Source: Luteococcus sanguinis
GTDB lineage: Bacteria; Actinomycetota; Actinomycetes; Propionibacteriales; Propionibacteriaceae
NCBI RefSeq assembly: GCF_039527675.1
Contig: NZ_BAAAKI010000012.1
Span: 1-64,000, forward strand
DNA length: 64,000 bases
Direction of reading: 5' to 3'
The position numbers and the translations under genes were made by a program. This document shows, one piece after another, positions 15,476 through 22,894 of the stretch (its first letter is position 1; every line of letters begins with the position of its first letter). The notes under the pieces were generated by a model. It was not told the origin of the DNA and ran no database searches. It saw only the letters and a list, made by a program, of their open reading frames with translations.

Positions 15476-16407
15476 GTCTGACCCCCGTCTCCACGCTCGA
15501 CCCGCCCGCTGGCGTCGACTACGCGCAGGTCACGACCGGGCCCGACGCACAGCCGGCGAGCTCCATGGTGGGTGCGCTCATGGGTCTGGCGGGCTACTTC
15601 GTCGTCGTGCCGTTGGTCGCCCAGCTGGTGATTGCGCTCGGGTGGTACGCAGTGGGACGTCCGTCGACGCTGGCCTCCTACACCGCCGAGGCGCTGCGCT
15701 TCGAGCATCCGATCGGCATGTTCGCGAGCCACCTGGCGCTGGCGCTGCTGATCCCGATCGCGATTCTGGTGACCCGCTGGATCGCCGGACGGCACCCCAA
15801 GTGGCTGGCCAGCGTGCAGCCCGGCGTGCGCTGGCGCTACCTGCTGGCCTGTTTCGTCATCGCGGCGGTGCTACTGAACGCCGTGCTGCTGGTCGGACGG
15901 ATCGGGACACCTTGGCAGCCCGATCCACAGGCCAATGTCTGGGGCTGGCTGCTGCTGGTGCTGCTCACCTCGCCATTCCAGGCCGCCGCCGAGGAGGTCT
16001 TCTTCCGTGGCTTCCTGCTGCAGTCCTTCGGGGCGCTTGCCCGCAACCGCTGGGCGGGGGTGGTCGCGTCCGCGCTGATCTTCGCGTTGATGCACGGGAC
16101 GCAGAACCTGCCGCTCTTCCTGGACCGGCTGGGCTTCGGTCTGCTGGCCGGCTGGCTGGTGCTGCGGACGGGGGGGCTGGAGGCCGGGATCGGTTGCCAC
16201 GTGGCCAACAATCTCTTCGCCTTCGGCTGGGCGGCCTTCTTCGGCGGCATCGCCACGGCACGCACCACGCAGGTCATCGGCTGGGGCAATGCAGCCAGTG
16301 ACCTGTTCGGCTTCGCGCTCTTCGCCGCCATCGCGTGGTGGCTTGCCGGACGCATGAACCTGGCCACCCGAACCCCCGGTTTGGAATCACGGGCCTCGAT
16401 CGGGTAG
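15472..16407 (+). CDS. CPBP family intramembrane metalloprotease
   Basis: The 311-residue membrane protein has about seven hydrophobic segments and the three CPBP/CAAX-protease motifs in the expected order: EEVFFRGFLLQ (Glu174, Glu175, Arg179), FALMHG (His208) and GCHVANN (His243, Asn247). These residues bind zinc or activate water in the Rce1-like family. Bacterial members process small peptides or confer self-immunity to bacteriocins; no bacteriocin gene is seen nearby. The start is GTG 15472, overlapping the preceding stop as GTGA, so it is translated together with the FAH-family protein. The tRNA pair follows immediately. Confidence 0.92.
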   Translation: MSLTPVSTLDPPAGVDYAQVTTGPDAQPASSMVGALMGLAGYFVVVPLVAQLVIALGWYAVGRPSTLASYTAEALRFEHPIGMFASHLALALLIPIAILVTRWIAGRHPKWLASVQPGVRWRYLLACFVIAAVLLNAVLLVGRIGTPWQPDPQANVWGWLLLVLLTSPFQAAAEEVFFRGFLLQSFGALARNRWAGVVASALIFALMHGTQNLPLFLDRLGFGLLAGWLVLRTGGLEAGIGCHVANNLFAFGWAAFFGGIATARTTQVIGWGNAASDLFGFALFAAIAWWLAGRMNLATRTPGLESRASIG

Positions 16408-16442
16408 AGTTCCACGTCGTTGCCCCTCGGGGCAGCCAACCA

Positions 16443-16514
16443 AGGGGTATAGGGTAATTGGCAGCCCGACTGATTCTGGTTCAGTTAGTCTAGGTTCGAG
16501 TCCTAGTACCCCTG
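16443..16514 (+). tRNA. tRNA-Gln (CTG anticodon)
   Basis: A cloverleaf can be drawn. The acceptor stem is AGGGGTA (16443-16449) with TACCCCT (16507-16513). The anticodon stem is ACTGA/TCAGT around the loop TTCTGGT, giving anticodon CTG. The T arm is CTAGGTTCGAGTCCTAG. CCA is not encoded. Confidence 0.95.
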
Positions 16515-16580
16515 CTGAGGGTCAAATTGCTCGTCAGGGCATGTTTCGCTAGACTCTCCTCGCTCGCAAGAGCACGCTAG

Positions 16581-16656
16581 GGCCCCGTTGTGTAGCGGCC
16601 TAGCACGCTGCCCTCTCAAGGCAGTAGCGCGGGTTCGAATCCCGTCGGGGCTACCA
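16581..16656 (+). tRNA. tRNA-Glu (CTC anticodon)
   Basis: The acceptor stem is GGCCCCG with CGGGGCT. The anticodon stem CTGCC/GGCAG encloses CTCTCAA, giving anticodon CTC. The T arm is GCGGGTTCGAATCCCGT, and an encoded CCA follows the discriminator A at 16653. It lies 66 bases after tRNA-Gln and was probably transcribed with it. Confidence 0.96.
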
Positions 16657-16662
16657 GTACCA

Positions 16663-16694
16663 AAGACCCGGATCCTCTCCAGGATCCGGGTCTT
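16663..16694. terminator. Strong terminator after the tRNA pair
   Basis: A perfect 14-bp stem, AAGACCCGGATCCT with AGGATCCGGGTCTT, closes on a CTCC loop just after tRNA-Glu. It is followed by a T-containing stretch and separates the tRNAs from the convergent IclR gene. Confidence 0.9.
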
Positions 16695-16765
16695 GGTGCA
16701 TTTGCCCGTTTGAGGTGCCCCCTGGCGCCGGTCTCCCGGCACCGGGGTCAGCCCAGTCGGAAGGT

Positions 16766-17491
16766 TCAGTCGTTGGCGCCGGAGCGGCGCAACACCTCGG
16801 AGAGGCGCTCGGCGGCGGCCATCACGGCTGGCGCGTGCAGTCGTCCGGGCTGGCGGGTGAGGCGCTCGATCGGGCCCGAGACGCTGAGGGCGGCGATCAC
16901 CTTGCCGGATGGAGAGCGGACCGGGGCCGACACCGATGCGACGCCCGCCTCGCGCTCGCCGACGCTCTGCGCCCAGCCAAGACGACGAACGCCAGCCAGG
17001 GCCACCGCCGAGAAGGACGACGAGTTCAACCCGCGCTGCAGCCGTTCCGGCTCGTCCCAGGCCAGCAGCACCTGCGCGGCGGACCCGGCCGTCATCGTCA
17101 GCTGGGTGCCGATCGGGATGGTGTCACGCAGCCCGCTCGGACGCTCGGCGGCGGCCGCGCAGACGCGGATGTCGCCCTGGCGCCGGAACAATTGCGCGGA
17201 CTCGCCCGTGATGTCGCGAAGACGCGCGAGAATGGGTCCGGCGGTGGCCAGCAGGCGGTCCTCGCCGGCGGCGCTGGCCAGCTCGGTCAGGCGGGGCCCC
17301 AGCACGAAACGCCCCTGCAGGTCGCGGCCCACGAGTCGATGGTGCTCGAGTGCCACGGCCAGGCGGTGGGCCGTGGGGCGGGCCAGCCCGGTGGCGGTCA
17401 CGAGACCGGCCAGCGTGGTGGGCCCTGACTCCAGTGCGGTCAGCACCAGCGCGGCCTTGTCGAGAACACCAACACCCGAAGAGTCGTCCAT
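16766..17491 (-). CDS. IclR family transcriptional regulator, NdgR/LtbR-like
   Basis: The 241-residue protein has an N-terminal winged helix (LDKAALVLTALESGPTTLAGL, GLARPTAHRLAVALEHHRLV) and a C-terminal IclR effector domain (LFRRQGDIRVCAAAAERPSGLR, PIGTQLTMTAGSAAQVLLAW, SVSAPVRSPSGKVIAALSVSGP). It sits divergently from leuCD, separated by about 113 bases. This is the fixed arrangement of LtbR in Corynebacterium and NdgR in Streptomyces, which repress leuCD and leuB and influence amino-acid metabolism. The role is inferred from synteny and family; the effector is unknown. The palindrome at 17524-17540 in the shared region is its likely operator. Confidence 0.9.
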   Translation of the reverse strand: MDDSSGVGVLDKAALVLTALESGPTTLAGLVTATGLARPTAHRLAVALEHHRLVGRDLQGRFVLGPRLTELASAAGEDRLLATAGPILARLRDITGESAQLFRRQGDIRVCAAAAERPSGLRDTIPIGTQLTMTAGSAAQVLLAWDEPERLQRGLNSSSFSAVALAGVRRLGWAQSVGEREAGVASVSAPVRSPSGKVIAALSVSGPIERLTRQPGRLHAPAVMAAAERLSEVLRRSGAND

Positions 17492-17523
17492 AGGGCAAGA
17501 CTAGCGTCTCGCAATCTGATATT

Positions 17524-17540
17524 CCAGTGGCATACTGGAC
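17524..17540. promoter_or_regulatory. Candidate IclR-regulator operator in front of leuC
   Basis: TCCAGT-GGCAT-ACTGGA is a perfect 6-bp inverted repeat with a five-base spacer in the divergent space between the regulator and leuC. It overlaps CATACT, a possible -10 for leuC, so binding would block leuCD transcription. The upstream TCTCGCAATCTGATATT resembles LtbR-type sites. Confidence 0.6.
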
Positions 17541-17604
17541 CCATTGGCGCGGCCTCCGCGCCGCCTCGCGGACGCGGGGGATCAACGCCACGAAGGGGAG
17601 CCAC

Positions 17605-19029
17605 ATGGGCAAGACGCTCAGCGAGAAGGTCTGGGATGCGCACGTCGTCCGTAGCGCACCGGGCGAGCCGGACCTGCTCTACATCGACCTGCACCTGGTC
17701 CACGAGGTCACCAGCCCCCAGGCCTTCGACGGCCTGCGCTTGGCCGGTCGCCAACTGCGCCGCCCTGACCTGACGCTGGCGACCGAGGACCACAACACTC
17801 CCACCCTCGACATCGACAAGCCGATCGCCGATCCGGTCTCGCGCACCCAGGTGGACACCCTGCGCAAGAACGCCGCCGAGTTCGGCGTCCGCATCCACTC
17901 CCTCGGTGACAAGGACCAGGGCGTCGTGCACATCATCGGCCCGCAGCTGGGCATCACCCAGCCCGGCATGACGATCGTCTGTGGTGACTCCCACACCGCA
18001 ACCCACGGTGCCTTCGGTGCCCTGGCCTTCGGCATCGGCACCAGCGAGGTCGAGCATGTGCTCGCCACCCAGACGCTGCCGCAGGCCAAGCCGAAAACGA
18101 TGGCTGTCGAGATCAACGGCTCCCTGCCCGAGGGCGTCACCCCCAAGGACGTCGTGCTCGCGCTGATCGCGAAGGTCGGCACTGGTGGCGGCCAGGGCTA
18201 CATCGTCGAGTACCGCGGCGAGGCCATCGAGAAGATGTCGATGGAGGGCCGCATGACGATCTGCAATATGTCGATCGAGTGGGGCGCCAAGGCCGGAATG
18301 GTTGCTCCCGATGAGACCACCTTCGCCTATCTGCAGGGGCGCCCGCACGCCCCCGAGGGCGCCGAGTGGGCCGCGGCCGTCGAGTACTGGCGGACGCTGC
18401 GCACCGATGACGATGCCACCTTCGATGAGGTCGTCACCCTGGACGCGTCCACGCTGACCCCCTTCGTCACCTGGGGCACCAACCCCGGTCAGGGCGTACC
18501 GCTGGGTGCCCGCGTCCCCAGCCCGGACGACTTCTCCGACCCGGTCGAGAAGGCCGCCGCTGAGCGCGCGCTGGAGTACATGGCCCTGCAGGCCGGTACC
18601 CCCATGCGCGAGGTGGGCGTCGACACCGTCTTTTTGGGTTCGTGCACCAATGGGCGCATCGAGGACCTGCGCCTGGCGGCCAGCGTGCTGAAGGGCAACA
18701 AGGTCGCCGAGGGCGTCCGGATGCTCGTCGTCCCCGGCTCGGCGCGGGTGCGCCTGGAAGCAGAGGCCGAGGGTCTGCACCAGGTCTTCCTCGATGCGGG
18801 TGCCGAGTGGCGCGCCGCAGGGTGCTCGATGTGTCTGGGCATGAACCCGGACCAGTTGGCCCCCGGTGAGCGCAGTGCGTCCACCTCGAACCGCAACTTC
18901 GAGGGACGACAGGGCAAGGGTGGCCGTACCCACCTGGTCAGCCCGGCTGTTGCCGCCGCCACCGCCATCACCGGTCACCTCAGCGCCCCCGCTGACCTGG
19001 CCGCCACCAACTCGACCACGAACGCCTGA
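17605..19029 (+). CDS. leuC: 3-isopropylmalate dehydratase large subunit
   Basis: LeuC with LeuD isomerises 2- to 3-isopropylmalate, and in the citramalate route converts citramalate to methylmalate. The 474-residue aconitase-family protein starts GKTLSEKVWDAHVV and contains IVCGDSHTATHGAFGALAFGIGTSEVEHVLATQ. The three [4Fe-4S] cysteines lie in VFLGSCTNGRIEDL and AGCSMCLGMNPDQL, and SASTSNRNFEGRQG is also present. The ATG at 17605 has AAGGGGAG upstream. An in-frame start at 17527 would run through the operator region and is not used. leuD follows 11 bases after the stop. Confidence 0.97.
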   Translation: MGKTLSEKVWDAHVVRSAPGEPDLLYIDLHLVHEVTSPQAFDGLRLAGRQLRRPDLTLATEDHNTPTLDIDKPIADPVSRTQVDTLRKNAAEFGVRIHSLGDKDQGVVHIIGPQLGITQPGMTIVCGDSHTATHGAFGALAFGIGTSEVEHVLATQTLPQAKPKTMAVEINGSLPEGVTPKDVVLALIAKVGTGGGQGYIVEYRGEAIEKMSMEGRMTICNMSIEWGAKAGMVAPDETTFAYLQGRPHAPEGAEWAAAVEYWRTLRTDDDATFDEVVTLDASTLTPFVTWGTNPGQGVPLGARVPSPDDFSDPVEKAAAERALEYMALQAGTPMREVGVDTVFLGSCTNGRIEDLRLAASVLKGNKVAEGVRMLVVPGSARVRLEAEAEGLHQVFLDAGAEWRAAGCSMCLGMNPDQLAPGERSASTSNRNFEGRQGKGGRTHLVSPAVAAATAITGHLSAPADLAATNSTTNA

Positions 19030-19040
19030 GAGGCACTGAC

Positions 19041-19649
19041 ATGGACAAGTTCGCAAGCCATACCGGCGTCGCCGTCCCGCTGCGCCGCTCGAACGTCGAC
19101 ACCGACCAGATCATCCCCGCGGTCTACCTGAAGCGCATCACGCGGACGGGTTTCGAGGACGGCCTGTTCTCGGCCTGGCGCAATGACCCCGAGTTCGTGC
19201 TGAACCGCGAACCCTGGAAGTCCGGCTCGATCCTGGTGGCCGGCCCCGACTTCGGCACCGGGTCGTCACGAGAGCATGCCGTGTGGGCGTTGCAGAACTA
19301 CGGCTTCAAGGTCGTCATCGGGTCGCGCTTCGGCGACATCTTCCGGTCCAACGCCGGCAAGGCCGGCCTGCTGGTGGCCCGTGTGCCCCAAGAGGTCGTC
19401 GAGAAGCTCTGGAGCGCAGAGGACGCCAACCCTGGCCAGCCGGTCACGGTGGACCTCGAGTCGCGGACCATCACCACGGCCGACGGCACCAGCCACGACT
19501 TCGAGATCGACGACCACACTCGCGCCCGCCTGCTAGAGGGCCTGGACGACATCGGCTCGACACTGCAGCACGAGGCCGACATCACCGCCTATGAGTCGAC
19601 CCGCCCCTCCTTCAAGCCGGCTTCGCTGCCCGTCCGCACCGCCGACTGA
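19041..19649 (+). CDS. leuD: 3-isopropylmalate dehydratase small subunit
   Basis: The 202-residue swivel-domain subunit completes the LeuCD dehydratase. It has TGVAVPLRRSNVDTDQIIPAVYLKR near the N-terminus, GPDFGTGSSREHAVWALQNYGF (substrate-binding GSSRE loop), FGDIFRSNAGKAGLLV and a C-terminal IGSTLQHEADITAYE. The length is normal for the actinobacterial form. It ends the leuCD operon and is followed by a terminator. Confidence 0.97.
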   Translation: MDKFASHTGVAVPLRRSNVDTDQIIPAVYLKRITRTGFEDGLFSAWRNDPEFVLNREPWKSGSILVAGPDFGTGSSREHAVWALQNYGFKVVIGSRFGDIFRSNAGKAGLLVARVPQEVVEKLWSAEDANPGQPVTVDLESRTITTADGTSHDFEIDDHTRARLLEGLDDIGSTLQHEADITAYESTRPSFKPASLPVRTAD

Positions 19650-19697
19650 CGGTTGTTCCGGCGTCTCGATTGCTTTCGAGGGGCCGTGTTCGACTCG

Positions 19698-19735
19698 GCG
19701 TCCGCTTTCCCATGCTGGGAGGCGGACGCTTTCAC
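19698..19735 (+). terminator. Terminator of the leuCD operon
   Basis: GCGTCCGC (19698-19705) pairs with GCGGACGC (19722-19729), with an inner TCCCA/TGGGA stem, followed by TTTCACTTT. Confidence 0.85.
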
Positions 19736-19867
19736 TTTCCTGAACAACATCGCCAAGTGAGGGTTCCGGATGGATTCAACGAAATTGTTTGCCTACCTTG
19801 GCAACCGCGCCACTGCACAGTGCGATGGCGTACTCGGCGCGGGGCCGAGAAACAGAAAGGCACTACG

Positions 19868-20167
19868 TTGAACAAGGCAGAGCTGATCGATGCGCTGGCC
19901 AAGCAGCATTTCGAGGGGAACAAGGCCAACGCCACGCGTGCACTGAACGCCGTCGTAGACACCATCTCGACCGAGGTTGCGCAGACCGGCAAGGTCTCCA
20001 TCACCGGTTTCGGCGTCTTCGAGGTGTTGCACCGCGAGGCCCGAGTCGTACGCAATCCGCGCACGGGGGAGCGCAAGCAGGCCGACGCGATGGACCTGCC
20101 CAGGTTCCGTCCCGGCACCGACCTCAAGAACCGCGTGCAGGCTGCCGCTGACGCCAAGACCAAGTGA
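19868..20167 (+). CDS. hup: HU family DNA-binding protein
   Basis: The 99-residue protein is a canonical short HU: NKAELIDALAKQHFEGNKANATRALNAVVDTI (dimer helices), VSITGFGVFEVLHREARVVRNPRTGE (DNA-clamping arm) and LPRFRPGTDLKNRVQAAA. HU bends DNA and organises the nucleoid. The start is TTG at 19868, preceded by AGAAAGG; the longer open frame upstream is promoter sequence. Unlike the long mycobacterial and streptomycete HupB/HupS proteins, it lacks a lysine-rich C-terminal tail. A strong terminator follows, so it is monocistronic. Confidence 0.95.
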   Translation: MNKAELIDALAKQHFEGNKANATRALNAVVDTISTEVAQTGKVSITGFGVFEVLHREARVVRNPRTGERKQADAMDLPRFRPGTDLKNRVQAAADAKTK

Positions 20168-20225
20168 CCTGAATACGCCGCCCCCCCGGCGTGGTCGGCG
20201 TGGACAAGTCCCCATGAACAGGTCT

Positions 20226-20265
20226 CGGCCCGGATACCCCCGAGGTATCCGGGCCGTGATCTTTT
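20226..20265 (+). terminator. Terminator of the HU gene
   Basis: A perfect 13-bp stem, CGGCCCGGATACC with GGTATCCGGGCCG (20226-20238 and 20244-20256), has a five-base loop and is followed by TGATCTTTT. Confidence 0.92.
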
Positions 20266-20367
20266 CGGGAGGGTTGAAGAATTGTCCAGTGGTGGAATTC
20301 CTGAACCCCGGCTGAATCCGTTGCTCCGTTGGGGCACTCGATTTATGCCCAACGAGGCCAAGCCCAC

Positions 20368-20667
20368 TCATGCATTCTTCTGGTGCACCATCAGGTCAAC
20401 GGAAATGGGGGCCAGTTCTGTCACCGCGCCATCGTGGATTCGGGCCAGCACCCGTTGGCCCGGGTGCAGGGCGGCGAACCCCTTGGCTGCCAATGACTGT
20501 GCGCTGAGCACCGCCGACGCGACCGGCACCCTGACTCCGGCGTCCGTGAGGGCAGTCATCGGCTCGTCCCCGGTCGTGGTGACGGGAACGAGGTCGCGGG
20601 CGCTCTGGTCGGGCAGCATGTCGTGGATGCTAGCGAGTGGCCGTCCACTAGTCTCGTGGGGCAGCAT
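20368..20667 (-). CDS. Hypothetical protein (99 aa)
   Basis: I do not recognise the family. The product starts MLPHETSGRPLASIHDMLPD, and its second half, GFAALHPGQRVLARIHDGAVTELAPISVDLMV, looks like a small beta-barrel similar in rhythm to OB or cold-shock-type folds, though no RNP motif is present. There is no signal peptide or membrane helix. Several starts are possible (20694, 20667, 20619) and none has a clear ribosome-binding site; 20694 would overlap the divergent acyltransferase gene. It lies alone between the HU terminator and that gene. A 7-bp hairpin (CGTTGGG/CCCAACG, 20327-20354) just beyond the stop could be its terminator. Confidence 0.5.
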   Translation of the reverse strand: MLPHETSGRPLASIHDMLPDQSARDLVPVTTTGDEPMTALTDAGVRVPVASAVLSAQSLAAKGFAALHPGQRVLARIHDGAVTELAPISVDLMVHQKNA

Positions 20668-20687
20668 CGAACACCCGAGGAGCACAC

Positions 20688-21467
20688 ATGTCACAGCGCA
20701 CCGTCGTCAAGAGCGATGGCGAACCTGCTTACCGCTTCCTCGGTGCGGTCGTCCATGGCGTCGACCGGGCACTGTGCCGCCTCGACTGGCGCAACCAGGA
20801 CCGGGTGCCGGCAACCGGTGGTGCCCTGGTGGTGGCGAACCACATCTCCAACTATGACCCGGTTGCGCTGGGGGAGTACCTGATCCACTCCGGTCGCTGG
20901 CCGCGCTTCCTGGGCAAGTCGGACATCTGGAAGGCGCCAGTGGTTGGCTACTTCGCGAAGGCCTGCAACCAGATCCCCGTCGAGCGCAACACTCGCAATG
21001 CCGGCCAGGCACTCAAGGCCGCGGAAGACGCATTGGCCGCGGGTGAACTCGTCGTCCTCTATCCCGAGGGAACCATCACGGCCGACCCGGACGAATGGCC
21101 GATGACCCCACACTCCGGTGCCGCGCGTCTCGCGCTCGCCTCCCGCGTCCCGGTCATCCCCGTCGCCAGCTGGGGCGCGAACCACATCATCCCCGGCAAG
21201 AAGCTGCACCTGCCGCGTTTCTTCCCGCGCAAGACCCTGTCGGTCATCGCCGGGGACCCGGTTGACCTCTCCGACCTCTATGACCTGGACAACCAGCGCC
21301 TCGCGGTCAAGATCGCCGGGGAGCGGATGATGCGGGCCATCACCGACCTGCTGGAGGAACTGCGCGGCGAGGTCGCCCCGGAGGAGCGCCACGACATCCG
21401 CAAGGGTGTTCGGCTGCCCCGCGGCCCGGTCACGCTCGGCGAGGCCCCCGCGGCCGACGGGAAGTGA
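20688..21467 (+). CDS. plsC: 1-acyl-sn-glycerol-3-phosphate acyltransferase family protein
   Basis: The 259-residue enzyme probably transfers an acyl chain to lysophosphatidic acid in membrane lipid synthesis. It has the acyltransferase blocks in order: the catalytic NHISNYDP (Asn51, His52, Asp57), RFLGKSDIWKAPVVGYF, the substrate-binding VLYPEGTITADP (a form of the EGT motif), and VPVIPVASWGANHIIP. A basic C-terminal tail follows. AGGAG lies upstream of the ATG. ddl begins seven bases after its stop, so the pair is probably one operon. The exact acceptor is not known; mycobacterial relatives differ in acyl preference. Confidence 0.9.
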   Translation: MSQRTVVKSDGEPAYRFLGAVVHGVDRALCRLDWRNQDRVPATGGALVVANHISNYDPVALGEYLIHSGRWPRFLGKSDIWKAPVVGYFAKACNQIPVERNTRNAGQALKAAEDALAAGELVVLYPEGTITADPDEWPMTPHSGAARLALASRVPVIPVASWGANHIIPGKKLHLPRFFPRKTLSVIAGDPVDLSDLYDLDNQRLAVKIAGERMMRAITDLLEELRGEVAPEERHDIRKGVRLPRGPVTLGEAPAADGK

Positions 21468-21474
21468 GGAACGG

Positions 21475-22590
21475 ATGAACCAGCCCGGACGCATTCGCGT
21501 CGCCGTTGTCTTCGGCGGACGTTCCGAGGAGCATGCGGTCTCCTGCTCCACCGCAGCGAGCGTGCTGCAGGCGATCGATCGGACGAAGTACGACGTGGTC
21601 CCGATCGGGATCACCCGCCAAGGCCAGTGGGTGCTCGTCGCAGACGACCCCGAACCCCTGCGCCTGACCGCCGGGCAGCGGCCCGAGGTCACCGGATCGA
21701 CCAGCCAGGTCGTGATGCCCCTGGGTGGCGACCACAGCGGTCTGGTCGTCCTGGACCCTGCTCAGCCGCCCGCTGCACTGGGCGTGGTCGACGTCGTGAT
21801 GCCGCTGGTCCACGGCCCCTTCGGTGAGGACGGCACGCTTCAGGGCCTGTTCGAACTGGCCGATCTGCATTATGTCGGCTGCGGCGTGCTCTCCAGTGCG
21901 GTGATGATGGACAAGCACTACATGAAGGTCGTCTTCGAGTCCGCCGGGCTGCCGGTCGGCCCCTATCGGGTAATCACCGACTTGGCCTGGCGTCGTGATC
22001 CCGAGGCCGCCCTCGCGGGGCTGGCTGGCCTCGAGTTCCCGGTATTCGTCAAGCCCTGCCGCGCTGGGTCGTCCTTCGGCATCACGCGGGTCACAGATCC
22101 GGCGGGCCTGCGGGCGGCCGTCGAGGAGGCCCGAACCCATGACCCGAAGGTGATCGTCGAGCAGGGCATCACCGGTCGCGAGATTGAATGCGGCGTGCTC
22201 CAGGGCCACGGCACCGACGCCCCGCGGGTCTCCGAGACCGGCGAGATCGTGGTCGTCAAGGGGCACGACTTCTACGACTTCGACGCCAAGTACCTCGATG
22301 GGGACGCGGTGCAGCTCACCTCTCCGGCCGAACTCGACCCGCAGGTGCGCGACCGCGTGCGCGAGGTGGCGGCATTGGCCTTCGAGGCAGCTGGCTGCGA
22401 GGGTCTGGCGCGGGTTGACTCCTTCGTCACGCCCGACGGAGAGGTCATCATCAACGAGATCAACACGATGCCTGGCTTCACGCCCAGCTCAATGTTCCCG
22501 GTGATGTGGGCTGCGGCCGGCGTCGACTACCCATCGCTGGTGGACGACCTGGTCCAGCTGGCGCTGGAGCGCCCCACCGGTCTGCGCTGA
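21475..22590 (+). CDS. ddl: D-alanine--D-alanine ligase
   Basis: Ddl makes D-alanyl-D-alanine for peptidoglycan using ATP. The 371-residue ATP-grasp protein has VAVVFGGRSEEHAVSCSTA (N-terminal signature), PLVHGPFGEDGTLQGLFELAD, VMMDKHYMKVVFESAGLPV, FPVFVKPCRAGSSFGITRV (ATP-binding lysine) and DSFVTPDGEVIINEINTMPGF (magnesium ligands). The last motif's NEINTMPGFTPSSMFP loop keeps the tyrosine/phenylalanine-type D-Ala specificity region and shows nothing suggesting D-lactate ligase. The start ATG 21475 has GAGGA upstream. Confidence 0.96.
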   Translation: MNQPGRIRVAVVFGGRSEEHAVSCSTAASVLQAIDRTKYDVVPIGITRQGQWVLVADDPEPLRLTAGQRPEVTGSTSQVVMPLGGDHSGLVVLDPAQPPAALGVVDVVMPLVHGPFGEDGTLQGLFELADLHYVGCGVLSSAVMMDKHYMKVVFESAGLPVGPYRVITDLAWRRDPEAALAGLAGLEFPVFVKPCRAGSSFGITRVTDPAGLRAAVEEARTHDPKVIVEQGITGREIECGVLQGHGTDAPRVSETGEIVVVKGHDFYDFDAKYLDGDAVQLTSPAELDPQVRDRVREVAALAFEAAGCEGLARVDSFVTPDGEVIINEINTMPGFTPSSMFPVMWAAAGVDYPSLVDDLVQLALERPTGLR

Positions 22591-22607
22591 GTTCGTACTC
22601 GTGCGGC

Positions 22608-22841
22608 TCAGAGGTTGACGACCGGGCAGGTCACCGTGCGGGTGATCCCCGGCACTGACTGGATGCCCTGCACGACGAGCTGGCCCAGTGCGTCCATCGA
22701 CTCGCACTCGGCCTGCACGATCACGTCGTAGGGCCCCGTGACGTCGTCGCAGACCACCACGCCGGGCACCGACCGCAGGGCCCGGCTGATCACTCCCGAG
22801 CGACCGACCTCGGTCTGCACCAGGATGTATCCCTTGACCAT
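22608..22841 (-). CDS. Stand-alone Lrp/AsnC ligand-binding domain protein
   Basis: The 77-residue protein consists only of the RAM/AsnC effector domain: VKGYILVQTEVGRSGVISRALRS, VPGVVVCDDVTGPYDVIVQAE and a C-terminal IQSVPGITRTVTCPVVNL. It has no helix-turn-helix, so it cannot bind DNA alone. Stand-alone RAM proteins of actinobacteria form oligomers with amino-acid-sensing ability, and may modulate full-length Lrp regulators. GGAGGA lies upstream of ATG 22841. It is convergent with ddl and divergent from thiL, separated by about 50 bases. The partner is unknown. Confidence 0.9.
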   Translation of the reverse strand: MVKGYILVQTEVGRSGVISRALRSVPGVVVCDDVTGPYDVIVQAECESMDALGQLVVQGIQSVPGITRTVTCPVVNL

Positions 22842-22894
22842 CACGACTCCTCCGCTCGTGCGGGCGGTAGGGCCCGCCACGCTAGCCTCGTGCC

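Noticed and set aside
17527..17604. Upstream in-frame start for leuC
   Set aside because: It would place coding sequence over the operator and the probable -10; ATG 17605 has a good ribosome-binding site and matches family starts.
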